A stretch of DNA of 64,000 nt, from the NCBI GenBank assembly GCA_036513315.1, contig DATBZF010000033.1, forward strand, positions 62,001-126,000, read 5' to 3'. The notes beneath the pieces are model-generated. The model was not told the DNA's origin and searched no databases. It saw only the letters and a program-made list of their open reading frames with translations. This document shows positions 1 to 10,533 of this stretch, in pieces (position 1 is the first letter of the stretch; each line of letters starts with the position of its first letter). The stretch is from Roseiarcus sp036513315 (GTDB lineage: Bacteria > Pseudomonadota > Alphaproteobacteria > Rhizobiales > Beijerinckiaceae). The translations under genes and the position numbers were made by a program.

Positions 1-728
1 ATATCCAGCGGACACAGGCTGGGGACCACGCAAATCTCCGCTTTGTCGGCGAAATAGGCGATGTCGCTGACCAATTGGCGCGACACCAATTGGCTGATCG
101 CGTGCATCGCGCGCGCCGCCGCGCCGGTCGGCGCGGTGCGAAGCGCGCAGGCAAATCCAGTTGGCAGAACAATGAGACGGGTCGCGCCCAGATGGATAGC
201 CGTCGAGACCGGCGTGTTGTTGGCGATGCCGCCATCGACCAACTCGCGCCCGCCGATTCTCACCGGGGGGAAGATTCCAGGGATCGCCGCGCTGGCGAGA
301 ATCGCCTCGATGACCGGACCTTGCGACAAGACGGCTTCTTCGCCGGTCAGGACATCTGTGGCGACGATATGAACGGGGATCGCCGCGTTCTCAAGAAGTT
401 TGTACGGGATATGGCGCTCCAGCAACGCGCGCAAGGCGTTGTTGTCGAAGAGATAGCCGCGACGGCGCAGGACGTTCATTGCATTCGAGAAGGTGAGGGG
501 CATGACATCATGGCGTGTGATCGCGCGCCAGATCGCCTCCAGCCGGCGGGCGCGGCCGAGCGTCGGTTCGGCGGCGAAATAGCCGGCGTTGATGGCCCCG
601 ACCGAGGCGCCGACGACAAAGTCGATCGGTTCGCTCGCCGCGCACAGCGCCGCCAGCATGCCGGCCTGCACCGCGCCAAGACTGCCGCCCCCGGCAAGAA
701 CGAGAGCGGTCTTGGGCGCGAGCGGCAT
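1..728 (-). CDS. Patatin-like phospholipase, 3' end beyond window
   Basis: Read on the minus strand from an ATG directly preceded by an in-frame TAG, which fixes the start. The protein opens with the patatin oxyanion stretch LVLAGGGSLGAVQAGML, has the nucleophile elbow GASVG (Ser of the Ser-Asp dyad) at about residue 46, and carries the Asp of the dyad in VDGGIANNTP. It has no signal peptide, so a cytoplasmic or membrane-associated serine lipase/acyl hydrolase is likely. About 242 residues are visible and the reading frame is still open at base 1, so the C-terminus is missing. It points the same way as the urease genes behind it but is separated from ureC by about 230 bp. The substrate cannot be told from sequence. 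Confidence 0.85.
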   Translation of the reverse strand, partial: MPLAPKTALVLAGGGSLGAVQAGMLAALCAASEPIDFVVGASVGAINAGYFAAEPTLGRARRLEAIWRAITRHDVMPLTFSNAMNVLRRRGYLFDNNALRALLERHIPYKLLENAAIPVHIVATDVLTGEEAVLSQGPVIEAILASAAIPGIFPPVRIGGRELVDGGIANNTPVSTAIHLGATRLIVLPTGFACALRTAPTGAAARAMHAISQLVSRQLVSDIAYFADKAEICVVPSLCPLD

Positions 729-957
729 CTATCATCCCATTGCGACGCTTGGGATGGAGCTTCCCAACGCGGTTTGAAGCAAGTATGCCGCAAATCAATG
801 TGCGGCGCACGTTTCATCGTTTCGACAAACGCCAGCGTCGCGCTTCCGACCCTGGCCATTTGGCGCGCCGTCCGTTTTTTGAAAGCGCAACATTTCGTGA
901 TCGTCGCGCAATATCGGGAGGACGAACTGGAGGCGGTCGCGGCTGACAATTCCAGGG

Positions 958-2694
<1,737 letters not shown>

Positions 2695-2765
2695 TCTAGC
2701 AGCCTCAAAACGTCAGGATTGAAAAACCGCCGAGGGACCCCGGCAATGGAAGCCCGGCCTCGCCG

Positions 2766-3386
2766 TCAAAGCTTGCCCATAATGTTGCCGCGCAGACCAT
2801 AGACCTGTCGTTTGCCGGCGAGCGCGACGAGATGCACTTCGCGGCTCTGTCCGGGCTCGAAGCGCGTCGCCGTGCCGGCGGGAATGTCGAGACGAAATCC
2901 GCGCGCCTTGGCGCGATCGAACTTCAGCGCCGGATTGGTCTCGAAGAAATGATAATGCGAACCGACCTGGATCGGCCGATCGCCGCTATTGGCGACGGCC
3001 AGCGTCACCGTCTCGCGATCGACATTCATCACGATATCGCCGGGCTCCGTGACCACCTCGCCAGGCGTCAGCTTCGCCGAGGCGCCGCGGATCGGATGAT
3101 GAACCGTGACCAGCTTGGTGCCGTCGGGGAAAGTCGCTTCGATCTGAATGTCGTGAATCATCGAGGCGATGCCATCCATCACCTGATCTGCGGCGACGAC
3201 ATGGGCGCCCGCCTCCATCAGCTCTGCGACCGTGCGTCCATCGCGCGCGCCCTCGACGACGAAGTCGGTAATCAGCGCGATCGCTTCGGGATGATTGAGC
3301 TTGACGCCGCGCTCGAGGCGGCGGCGCGCGACGATGGCGGCCATCGCGATCAGCAGTTTGTCTTTTTCACGCGGCGTGAGATTCAT
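2766..3386 (-). CDS. ureAB: Fused urease gamma-beta subunit (UreA-UreB)
   Basis: One 206-residue reading frame holds both small urease subunits. Residues 1-100 match UreA (start MNLTPREKDKLLI, with VVAADQVMDGIASMIHDIQIEATFPDGTKLVTVHHPI at its end, given here only as the region near residues 65-100). Residues from about 105 match UreB (PGEVVTEPGDI, GSHYHFFETNPAL, closing GNIMGKL). No stop or restart separates them. The ATG chosen gives the normal UreA N-terminus; an in-frame upstream ATG would add 12 residues that do not look like UreA. A fused gamma-beta chain is known from Helicobacter and some other bacteria. It lies between ureD and ureC. Confidence 0.93.
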   Translation of the reverse strand: MNLTPREKDKLLIAMAAIVARRRLERGVKLNHPEAIALITDFVVEGARDGRTVAELMEAGAHVVAADQVMDGIASMIHDIQIEATFPDGTKLVTVHHPIRGASAKLTPGEVVTEPGDIVMNVDRETVTLAVANSGDRPIQVGSHYHFFETNPALKFDRAKARGFRLDIPAGTATRFEPGQSREVHLVALAGKRQVYGLRGNIMGKL

Positions 3387-3444
3387 CGGACGAGACCAAT
3401 CCTTCGCAAAGACGTTGATCAAACGTGCAAGAGCGGCGCCGCCT

Positions 3445-4317
3445 TCATGACCAGACGCGCGGCGCGGCGCGGCCGCGCAGCGCCATCATGACCGCGACGA
3501 CGGCGGCGCGCAATCGGGTCGGCGAGGGCGACGCCAGCCTCGCCAGCGCCAACCCGTCGAAGGCCGTGGCGCCTCCCTCCAGTCTCTCCTCGCCATGCTG
3601 AAAGGCTTGGTCGAGCATGGCCCGGATTTTCTCCAATTGCGCCTGCGCGTCGGGCGCCGCGATCAAAATTGAGGCGATGGCGCGGGCGCCGCGCCCGACG
3701 GCGGGGCGATCGAGAACCGTGCCGGCGCGATCGAGGCGAAGTTCTTCGGCGAAGATGAGCCGGCCGGCGCGCCTGATCCGCCAGGAATCGCGGATCGTCG
3801 CGTCGATGCTATGCTCGCCCATGGCGATGCGCCCGAAGGTGACCGCCTCGACAAGAAGCAGGCTGGCGTCGGCGGCCAGATCGATCGCCAGCTTGCGGGC
3901 GAACCGCGCGCCCTCGAAAAGGATCGTCTCCTGCGGCAGCCATTCCAGACGCGCCCCGGCGCCGATCGCCGCGCGCGCCTCGACTTTGGCGGTCTCGCCG
4001 CCGGACCGGTAGATTTTTTCGGCCGATTGCGTCGTGAAGAGAACCTCCGCGCCGGCTTCGAGCGTGATCGCGATATCGGCGCGATCGCCGCCCGCCATCC
4101 CGCCGCCCGTATTGATCAGAACGGCTTCGCAATTTCCTGACACCCGGGGAAAGCGAAGCCGTAAGCCCCCTGTCTCGAAGACCCGGACCGGTTCGGCTCC
4201 CGCGCCGACTCGGGCAAATGTCGCGCGCGCCTCGCCCCGGGCGCGCAGCCGTGCGGCGGAGACTAGCGGCGGCGTTGCCTGCGCCTCAGTTGGAACAGGA
4301 TAAATGGGCCGCGTCAC
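3445..4317 (-). CDS. ureD: Urease accessory protein UreD
   Basis: A 290-residue UreD/UreH protein, the scaffold that binds apo-urease and recruits UreF and UreG for nickel insertion. Family hallmarks visible are the GGGMAGGDRADIAITLEAGAE segment near residue 70, TTQSAEKIYRS near residue 95 and the EWLPQETILFEGARF segment near residue 125. It starts the urease structural block; the fused ureAB gene begins about 60 bp downstream. Its ATG overlaps the stop codon of the upstream secreted-protein gene by four bases, which suggests translational coupling. Length is normal for the family. Confidence 0.94.
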   Translation of the reverse strand: MTRPIYPVPTEAQATPPLVSAARLRARGEARATFARVGAGAEPVRVFETGGLRLRFPRVSGNCEAVLINTGGGMAGGDRADIAITLEAGAEVLFTTQSAEKIYRSGGETAKVEARAAIGAGARLEWLPQETILFEGARFARKLAIDLAADASLLLVEAVTFGRIAMGEHSIDATIRDSWRIRRAGRLIFAEELRLDRAGTVLDRPAVGRGARAIASILIAAPDAQAQLEKIRAMLDQAFQHGEERLEGGATAFDGLALARLASPSPTRLRAAVVAVMMALRGRAAPRVWS

Positions 4318-5156
4318 TGCGGCGGCTTGGGCTTGCGCCGGGAGGACGGCGGCTTCTTTTCGGCGAGCGGCGAGAGTTCGTCAAAACGCGCTTTCAGGAA
4401 CGCCGCCCGCGCCTCGGTCAGCCGGCTCGTGCAGAAGCCATGCGTGCTTTCGCGCGCATAGTCGCGGCAGATGTCCTGACGGTCGGAAGTAAAGCGGGAC
4501 TGATCGCGGGCGAGGTCATTGGCCTTGGCAGGATCGTTCAGGCGCGCCGCCAAAGCGCGGTAATTGGCGGCCAGGGCGGTCTCGGCGCGGGCGCGCGCCT
4601 GTTCGATCTGCTTGGCTTCCGCCGCCCCAAGCGCGGCGCCCGCCGCTCCCCAGAGGCCGGACGGGCTCGCCTGGCAATCGGCCTGCTGGAATATGCAGGC
4701 CTGCAATTGCGGCGGAACCAACGCTGCGCCATCGAGGACATCGAATTCAAACGGGCAGGCGGGAATGACGACCGAAAAACGCATCAACCCGTCTGGCCGC
4801 CCGACGCTCTTGGCCTCGATCGGGGCGTCGCCGCCGACGTCGATCCGGCATTGTCGGGTCGGGTCCGAAATGACCTCGCCGAGCAATGTCAGCCGATCGA
4901 TCTTCAAAGCGTCCGCGGCGCCCGATAGCTGCAGGACGCCATTGGCGCCATTGAGCGACAAGGGTCGCCCGACCACAGTCTCGACGCCCGGCGGCGCAAA
5001 GGCCGCCGCGGCCCTGGGGGTCTTCTTCGGATTTGAAACCTTTGCCGCGGTTCCTGTCGGATTGGGCGTCACAGAGCTCGGCAGAGCAAGCTGGGCCAAT
5101 GCCGGCGCGGCGGCGACAATCATGCACAGGGCCGATGCTGCCAAGTAACGTTTCAT
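4314..5156 (-). CDS. Secreted protein of unknown function, coupled to ureD
   Basis: I do not recognise a named family with certainty. The ATG chosen gives an N-terminal signal peptide, MKRYLAASALCMIVAAAPALAQ; the longer frame upstream has no sensible N-terminus. The mature part (about 258 residues) has a Pro/Thr/Lys-rich linker, a middle domain with paired cysteines (RQCRIDVGG, ACPFEFDV, ACIFQQADC) and an Ala/Arg/Glu-rich helical C-terminus carrying CRDYARESTHGFC. That last spacing resembles LprI/DUF1311-type periplasmic domains but is not decisive. The gene ends inside the start codon of ureD (ATGA overlap), so it is probably cotranscribed with urease, although urease is cytoplasmic. Confidence 0.6.
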   Translation of the reverse strand: MKRYLAASALCMIVAAAPALAQLALPSSVTPNPTGTAAKVSNPKKTPRAAAAFAPPGVETVVGRPLSLNGANGVLQLSGAADALKIDRLTLLGEVISDPTRQCRIDVGGDAPIEAKSVGRPDGLMRFSVVIPACPFEFDVLDGAALVPPQLQACIFQQADCQASPSGLWGAAGAALGAAEAKQIEQARARAETALAANYRALAARLNDPAKANDLARDQSRFTSDRQDICRDYARESTHGFCTSRLTEARAAFLKARFDELSPLAEKKPPSSRRKPKPPQ

Positions 5157-5309
5157 GCCTGATCCATAATGGGGCTTGGCGAAAAGTGGAAGTCGCATTC
5201 GACCGGCCGGAAGGGGTAGAGTTTTCCGCTCACCTGGACCAGGCAAGAGGTGGGCGCTGAAACTCCGGCGCGCCGGGGCGCGTTCGACTCGCAAGGGGCC
5301 TGCGCCCGC

Positions 5310-5338
5310 CTTGCGCCCCGCCTAAGCCCCTCTTATAT
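5310..5338 (+). promoter_or_regulatory. Candidate dnaK promoter
   Basis: The 365-nt gap 5157-5521 before dnaK holds TTGCGC (5311-5316) and TTATAT (5333-5338) with 16 nt between, preceded by a C that makes CTTGCG, and with a CCCC run before the -10. This fits either a housekeeping promoter or a heat-shock sigma factor (RpoH) promoter. The leader of about 180 nt also contains a 14-bp perfect palindrome, GGCCAAATTTGGCC, at 5438-5451. A CIRCE element was looked for and not seen. Confidence 0.4.
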
Positions 5339-5521
5339 ACCGGCCAACCCTGCGGCGATTCTTGGGACGGGGTCTTTTTAAGAATCGAGTCTGCGGGAAT
5401 TTGGAACAGTTCATCGGGGACCGGACGGTGAGGATGCGGCCAAATTTGGCCAAATCCGGCGCCGTTCAGAGCCGGGCCGCTTCGGGGCCTCGCGGTCTCG
5501 CGAAATAGTGAGGATAGAGGA

Positions 5522-7432
5522 ATGGCTAAAGTAATCGGCATTGATCTTGGCACCACCAATTCATGCGTCGCCGTCATGGAAGGGTCGACGCCCAAAGTCA
5601 TTGAAAATTCGGAGGGCGCCCGCACCACGCCCTCGATCGTCGCATTCACCGACGATGGCGAGCGTCTTGTCGGCCAACCGGCCAAACGGCAGGGCGTCAC
5701 CAATCCGGAGCGGACCTTCTTTGCGATCAAGCGCCTGATCGGTCGCCCGTTCGACGATCCGATGACCAAGAAGGACATGGGGCTGGTCCCCTACAAGATC
5801 ATCAAATCCCCCAACGCCGACGCCTGGGTGACGGCGGATGGCAAGCAATATTCGCCCTCGCAGATTTCGGCCTTCATCCTGCAGAAGATGAAGGAGACGG
5901 CGGAGGCTCATCTGGGCTCGCCGGTGACGCAGGCGGTCATCACCGTCCCCGCCTATTTCAATGACGCCCAGCGTCAGGCGACCAAGGACGCCGGCAAGAT
6001 CGCCGGCCTGGAAGTTCTGCGCATCATCAACGAGCCGACGGCCGCCGCACTCGCCTATGGCCTCGACAAGCGCAAGGCCGGCACGATCGCGGTCTATGAC
6101 CTTGGCGGCGGCACATTCGACGTTTCGATCCTCGAGATCGGCGACGGCGTGTTCGAGGTCAAATCGACCAACGGCGACACGTTCCTCGGCGGCGAGGATT
6201 TCGATATGCGGCTCGTCGAATATCTGGCGGGTGAATTCAAGAAGGAACAGGGCATCGACCTGACCAAGGACAAGCTCGCCTTGCAGCGCCTGAAAGAGGC
6301 GGCTGAAAAGGCCAAGATCGAGCTGTCTTCGGCGACCCAGACCGAGATCAACCTGCCCTATATCACTGCCGACGCCACCGGTCCCAAGCACCTGACCTTG
6401 AAGCTGACCCGCGCCAAATTCGAGGCTCTGGTCGACGATCTCGTGCAGAAGACCGTCGAGCCCTGCCGCAAGGCTCTGAAAGACGCCGGCCTGTCGGCTG
6501 GTCAGATCGACGAGGTTGTTCTGGTCGGCGGCATGACGCGCATGCCCAAGGTGCAGGAGATCGTCAAACAATTCTTCGGCAAGGAGCCGCACAAGGGGGT
6601 CAACCCGGATGAAGTCGTCGCCATCGGCGCGGCGATCCAGGCCGGCGTCCTGCAGGGCGACGTCAAGGATGTGCTGCTGCTCGACGTGACCCCGCTTTCC
6701 CTCGGCATCGAGACGCTCGGCGGCGTGTTCACGCGCCTGATCGACCGCAACACCACGATCCCGACCAAGAAGAGCCAGGTCTTCTCGACGGCCGAGGACA
6801 ATCAGACCGCCGTGACCATCCGCGTCTTCCAGGGCGAACGTGAAATGGCGGCCGACAACAAGCTGCTCGGTCAGTTCGATCTGGTCGGCCTGCCTTCCGC
6901 CCCCCGCGGCGTGCCGCAGGTCGAGGTCACATTCGACATCGACGCCAACGGCATCGTCAATGTCACTGCGAAGGACAAGGCGACCAACAAGGAACAGCAG
7001 ATCCGCATCCAGGCCTCGGGCGGCCTCTCCGAGGCCGACATCAACAAGATGGTGAAGGACGCCGAGTTGCACGCGGCCGACGACAAGAAGCGGCGCGAAT
7101 TGATCGATGTCAAAAATCACGCCGAATCCTTGATCCATGATTCGGATAAATCGCTGAAGGAATATGGCGACAAGGTTTCCGAGGCCGACAAGAGCGCGAT
7201 CGAAAGCGCCGTGGCCGCGCTGAAAACCTCGCTCGAGGGCGAAGACGTCGAAGCGATCAAGGCCAAGACCAACGATCTGATGCAGGCGCAGATGAAGCTC
7301 GGCGAGGCGATGTACAAGGCCCAGCAGGCCGCCGGTCCCGGCGCGGCCGAGGGGGCCGATGGACAAGCCAAGGACGATGTCATCGACGCCGAATTCAAAG
7401 AAGTGGACGACGACAAGAAGAAATCGGCCTGA
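5522..7432 (+). CDS. dnaK: Molecular chaperone DnaK (Hsp70)
   Basis: A 636-residue Hsp70. It binds unfolded peptides in an ATP-controlled cycle with DnaJ and GrpE in the cytoplasm. The N-terminal ATPase domain has IGIDLGTTNSCVAV, the DLGGGTFDVSI phosphate loop near residue 195 and the VGGMTRMP segment. The substrate-binding domain starts near residue 390 with LLLDVTPLSLGIETLGG. The tail is acidic (DAEFKEVDDD). The start has a purine-rich ribosome site (GAGGATAGAGGA). dnaJ follows about 240 bp downstream on the same strand, the usual alphaproteobacterial order; grpE and hrcA are not in the window. Confidence 0.98.
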   Translation: MAKVIGIDLGTTNSCVAVMEGSTPKVIENSEGARTTPSIVAFTDDGERLVGQPAKRQGVTNPERTFFAIKRLIGRPFDDPMTKKDMGLVPYKIIKSPNADAWVTADGKQYSPSQISAFILQKMKETAEAHLGSPVTQAVITVPAYFNDAQRQATKDAGKIAGLEVLRIINEPTAAALAYGLDKRKAGTIAVYDLGGGTFDVSILEIGDGVFEVKSTNGDTFLGGEDFDMRLVEYLAGEFKKEQGIDLTKDKLALQRLKEAAEKAKIELSSATQTEINLPYITADATGPKHLTLKLTRAKFEALVDDLVQKTVEPCRKALKDAGLSAGQIDEVVLVGGMTRMPKVQEIVKQFFGKEPHKGVNPDEVVAIGAAIQAGVLQGDVKDVLLLDVTPLSLGIETLGGVFTRLIDRNTTIPTKKSQVFSTAEDNQTAVTIRVFQGEREMAADNKLLGQFDLVGLPSAPRGVPQVEVTFDIDANGIVNVTAKDKATNKEQQIRIQASGGLSEADINKMVKDAELHAADDKKRRELIDVKNHAESLIHDSDKSLKEYGDKVSEADKSAIESAVAALKTSLEGEDVEAIKAKTNDLMQAQMKLGEAMYKAQQAAGPGAAEGADGQAKDDVIDAEFKEVDDDKKKSA

Positions 7433-7675
7433 GAAGGTCGGGGCCGCGTTAGGGCGCTTGGCTCCGTTCGGACGAATTCTAACGTAGGCGGGCGGCGCGC
7501 CCCGGCGACGGGGAAATATGCGAAGATGGGTTAATCGCTTCGAAAGAGGCGGCGCCTATCTTCGCAAAGCAATCGTAACTTCGGTCTTTTCACCTGGGCC
7601 GTGATCTGCGATGGATTGAAGGGATCGAAGCGGGCGCGGGAATCGGGCGCTTCGCCAGATTGATCGAATGGCTCA

Positions 7676-8833
7676 ATGACGAATCGGACTGACGCTGACG
7701 TGGCCAAACGCGACTTCTACGAGACCTTGGGCGTCGCCAAAACCGCCACTGAGGCGGAACTCAAAGCCGCCTTCCGCAAAGCGGCGATGCAGTGCCACCC
7801 GGATCGCCATCCTGGCGACCATCAAGCCGAGGCGCGCTTCAAGGAATTGAACGAGGCCTATCAGGCGCTGTCCGACGCCAATAAGCGCGCCGCTTATGAT
7901 CGCTACGGTCATGCCGCTTTTGAGCAGAACGGCGCTGGCATGGGCGATGGCTTCGCCTCGTCGATGGCGGATATATTCGACGATCTGTTTGGCGACATGA
8001 TGGGCAGGCGCGGCGGCGGCGGGCGCAATGCTTCAGGCAAGGAACGCGGCGCGGACCTACGCTACAATCTCGAGATCACGCTCGAAGAGGCCTATCACGG
8101 CAAGAATGCGACGATCAAACTGCCGACGGCGATCGCCTGCGAGACCTGCGCCGGCTCGGGGGCCAAGGCGGGCTCGAAGCCGCATGTGTGCAAGACCTGC
8201 GCGGGCCATGGCCGGGTTCGCGCCCAGCAGGGTTTTTTCGCTATCGAGCGCACATGTCCGACCTGCCAGGGGCGCGGACAGACGATCGACAATCCTTGCG
8301 ACCGCTGCGCGGGCTCAGGTCGGGTCACGCGCGAGCGAACGCTTTCGGTCAATGTGCCGGCCGGCGTCGAGGACGGCACCCGCATCCGCCTGACCGGCGA
8401 GGGCGAAGCGGGTCAGCGCGGCGGATCGACCGGCGATCTCTATATCTTTCTCTCAATCAAACCCCACCCGTTCTTCCAGCGCGATGGCGCCGATCTCTAT
8501 TGCCGCGTGCCGATCTCGATGGTTCAGGCGGCGCTGGGCGGCGAGTTCTCGGTACGCGCGGTTGACGGCGGCGACGCCAAGGTGCGTGTGCCGGAAGGCG
8601 CCCAATCGGGGCGCCAGTTGCGCATCCGCGGCAAAGGCATGCCGGCCTTGCGCTCGCGGGATTTCGGCGATCTTTATATTCAGGTCAACGTTGAGACGCC
8701 GCAGAATCTGACGCGTCGCCAGCGCGAATTGCTCGCTGAATTCGACGCCGAATCCTCGCACAAGACCCACCCGGAGAGCGCAGGCTTCTTTTCCAAGATG
8801 AAAGAATTCTTCGAGGGACTGAGCGGCCAATGA
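7676..8833 (+). CDS. dnaJ: Chaperone protein DnaJ (Hsp40)
   Basis: A 385-residue type I J-protein that delivers substrates to DnaK and stimulates its ATPase. Domains in order: J domain (residues about 12-80, with the HPD motif in QCHPDRHPGD), a Gly-rich linker with GRRGGGGRN, four CxxCxGxG zinc motifs (CETCAGSG, CKTCAGHG, CPTCQGRG, CDRCAGSG) and a C-terminal substrate-binding domain. The visible start adds about eight residues before the usual AKRDFYE beginning; a GTG at 7700 would give the more usual N-terminus, and neither has a strong ribosome site. A near-perfect 11-bp inverted repeat lies upstream at 7520-7565. Confidence 0.97.
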   Translation: MTNRTDADVAKRDFYETLGVAKTATEAELKAAFRKAAMQCHPDRHPGDHQAEARFKELNEAYQALSDANKRAAYDRYGHAAFEQNGAGMGDGFASSMADIFDDLFGDMMGRRGGGGRNASGKERGADLRYNLEITLEEAYHGKNATIKLPTAIACETCAGSGAKAGSKPHVCKTCAGHGRVRAQQGFFAIERTCPTCQGRGQTIDNPCDRCAGSGRVTRERTLSVNVPAGVEDGTRIRLTGEGEAGQRGGSTGDLYIFLSIKPHPFFQRDGADLYCRVPISMVQAALGGEFSVRAVDGGDAKVRVPEGAQSGRQLRIRGKGMPALRSRDFGDLYIQVNVETPQNLTRRQRELLAEFDAESSHKTHPESAGFFSKMKEFFEGLSGQ

Positions 8834-8933
8834 GGCCGCCCCCGCCGGCCTTCAACGGCGGTCAATCGGGGAGAATGGCGGTTTCGGCAAGCGGGAGCGG
8901 CGTTTGGTTCATTCGCTGAAGAAACGCATCGAT

Positions 8934-9755
8934 ATGTCCAAGGCGCATTTGCGCCAGCGCTCCGAACGTTCGCTCGGCGATGAAGTCCGCTTTCTCAAGA
9001 CCTTATTCGAAAGCCCGCGACTGACTGGAGCGGTTTCTCCGTCCGGGCGTTCTCTCGCGCGGGCAATGGCGCGAGCGGTCGGCGCGTCCGGCGAGGGGCT
9101 GGTTGTTGAGCTGGGTCCCGGCACCGGACCGGTGACGCGGGCGCTGATCGAGCAAGGCGTCCCACCCGAGCAACTGGTACTGGTCGAATATGAAGCGACC
9201 TTTTGCCGTCTGCTCAGCCAGCGATTTCCGGGCGTCAACGTGCGGCAGGGCGACGCCTATGCGCTGCGCCGCACACTCGCCGATCTCGCCAATCGCCCGA
9301 TCCGCGCGATCGTCTCTAGCCTGCCGCTTCTCAATCAGCCGCCGATGCGGCGCACCGCCCTGATCGAAGACGCATTCGCCCTGATGGCGCCGGGCGGCGT
9401 TTTCGTCCAGTTCACTTATGGCGTGGCTTCGCCGATTCCCCGCCCCGCCAGCGCCGGTCGTTTTTCCGCCCATGCGACGGCGCCCATCTGGCTCAATCTG
9501 CCGCCGGCGCGGGTATGGACCTATCGCGTCGACCCTAACGCGCGCGCCCCGGCGCCGCTCTTTTCAAGATTGTGCGAAGGTGCGGACCGGATGGGCGAAC
9601 AATGGACCGGCAAAGCCGAGGCGGCCGGGCGCCTGTTGCGCGCCAGAAGGGTCAAGCTTGGCGCGAAGGTGCGCGCCCGCGCCAAGGACGTGATCGAAGA
9701 GGTCCGGCGCCGCAAGCCTCTCGATATTTTTCGTGACCGCGCCCCTCGGGATTGA
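8934..9755 (+). CDS. PmtA-like phospholipid N-methyltransferase
   Basis: A class I SAM-dependent methyltransferase. Motif I is VELGPGTGPVTRALIEQGV, followed by the acidic LVEYE of motif II. The N-terminal FLKTLFESPRLTGAVSPSGRSLARAMA segment matches rhizobial PmtA, which methylates phosphatidylethanolamine to phosphatidylcholine on the inner membrane. Its position between dnaJ and pyrF also fits the rhizobial pmtA neighbourhood. It is longer than typical PmtA, with a basic Arg/Lys-rich tail of about 60 residues. A TTG 30 nt upstream (8904) with GGGAG before it is an alternative start. KsgA-like rRNA dimethylases share the fold, so the substrate is inferred. Confidence 0.75.
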   Translation: MSKAHLRQRSERSLGDEVRFLKTLFESPRLTGAVSPSGRSLARAMARAVGASGEGLVVELGPGTGPVTRALIEQGVPPEQLVLVEYEATFCRLLSQRFPGVNVRQGDAYALRRTLADLANRPIRAIVSSLPLLNQPPMRRTALIEDAFALMAPGGVFVQFTYGVASPIPRPASAGRFSAHATAPIWLNLPPARVWTYRVDPNARAPAPLFSRLCEGADRMGEQWTGKAEAAGRLLRARRVKLGAKVRARAKDVIEEVRRRKPLDIFRDRAPRD

Positions 9756-9779
9756 GCGCCCGACCCGCCTGGAGAAATC

Positions 9780-10487
9780 ATGCACAAGAACATTCCTGCG
9801 CGCGATCGGCTGATTGTCGCCCTCGATATGCCCGATGTCGCGCAGGCCCAGAAGCTGGTCGATCAACTCGGCGACGGCGTCAGCTTTTACAAAGTCGGCA
9901 TGGAGCTCGCTTATGGCGGCGGAATGTCGTTTGTCACGCGGCTCGCCGCCTCGGGCAAACAGGTCTTCCTCGATCTCAAGCTGCACGACATCCCCAATAC
10001 CGTCGAGCGCGCGGTCGCCCAGGTCGCACGTCTTGGCGCGACATTTCTCACCATCCACGCCTATCCCCAGACCATGCGCGCGGCGGTGGCGGGCCGTGAA
10101 GGCTCGAGTCTGAAGCTGCTGGGGGTGACCGTGCTGACGTCCTGCGACGATGCCGATCTGAAGGACGCTGGATACGCCTATGGGGTCGGCGCCCTCGTCG
10201 CCAAGCGGGGCGCGCAGGCGCGCGACGCCCATTTCGACGGCCTCATCGCCAGCGCGGCGGAGACGGCGATGCTGCGCGCGCGTCTGGGCGACGATCTCTT
10301 TCTCGTCATCCCGGGCATCCGCCCCGCCGGCGCCGAGACTGGCGACCAGAAGCGCGTCGCCACGCCAGCGCAGGCGATCAGGGATGGCGCGGATTATCTG
10401 GTCGTCGGCCGGCCGGTCACGCAGGCCAGCGACCCGCGCGCCGCCGCGCAAACAATTGCGGCCGAGATCGCAGAAGCGCTAAGGTAG
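9780..10487 (+). CDS. pyrF: Orotidine 5'-phosphate decarboxylase
   Basis: A 235-residue PyrF of normal length. It decarboxylates OMP to UMP, the last step of de novo pyrimidine synthesis. Evidence: LIVALDMPDVAQAQKL at the N-terminus, the catalytic Lys/Asp cluster in FLDLKLHDIPNTV near residue 65, VTVLTS in the middle, and the phosphate-binding end VVGRPVTQASDPRAAA. It begins 24 bp after the PmtA-like gene with a GGAG ribosome site and is followed by two small DUF1330 genes, so the group is probably one operon. Confidence 0.97.
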   Translation: MHKNIPARDRLIVALDMPDVAQAQKLVDQLGDGVSFYKVGMELAYGGGMSFVTRLAASGKQVFLDLKLHDIPNTVERAVAQVARLGATFLTIHAYPQTMRAAVAGREGSSLKLLGVTVLTSCDDADLKDAGYAYGVGALVAKRGAQARDAHFDGLIASAAETAMLRARLGDDLFLVIPGIRPAGAETGDQKRVATPAQAIRDGADYLVVGRPVTQASDPRAAAQTIAAEIAEALR

Positions 10488-10533
10488 CGCATTGCAACAA
10501 TCTTTTTCGCCAAACTTCACTCCGGAGCTCTCC

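Noticed and set aside
5438..5451. 14-bp perfect palindrome ahead of dnaK as an operator
   Set aside because: A few 14-bp palindromes are expected by chance in 64 kb, and it does not match CIRCE; noted only in the promoter entry.
5561..7366. 601-codon open frame opposite dnaK
   Set aside because: It mirrors dnaK codons in a high-GC genome; no start signal or protein family, and dnaK is certain.
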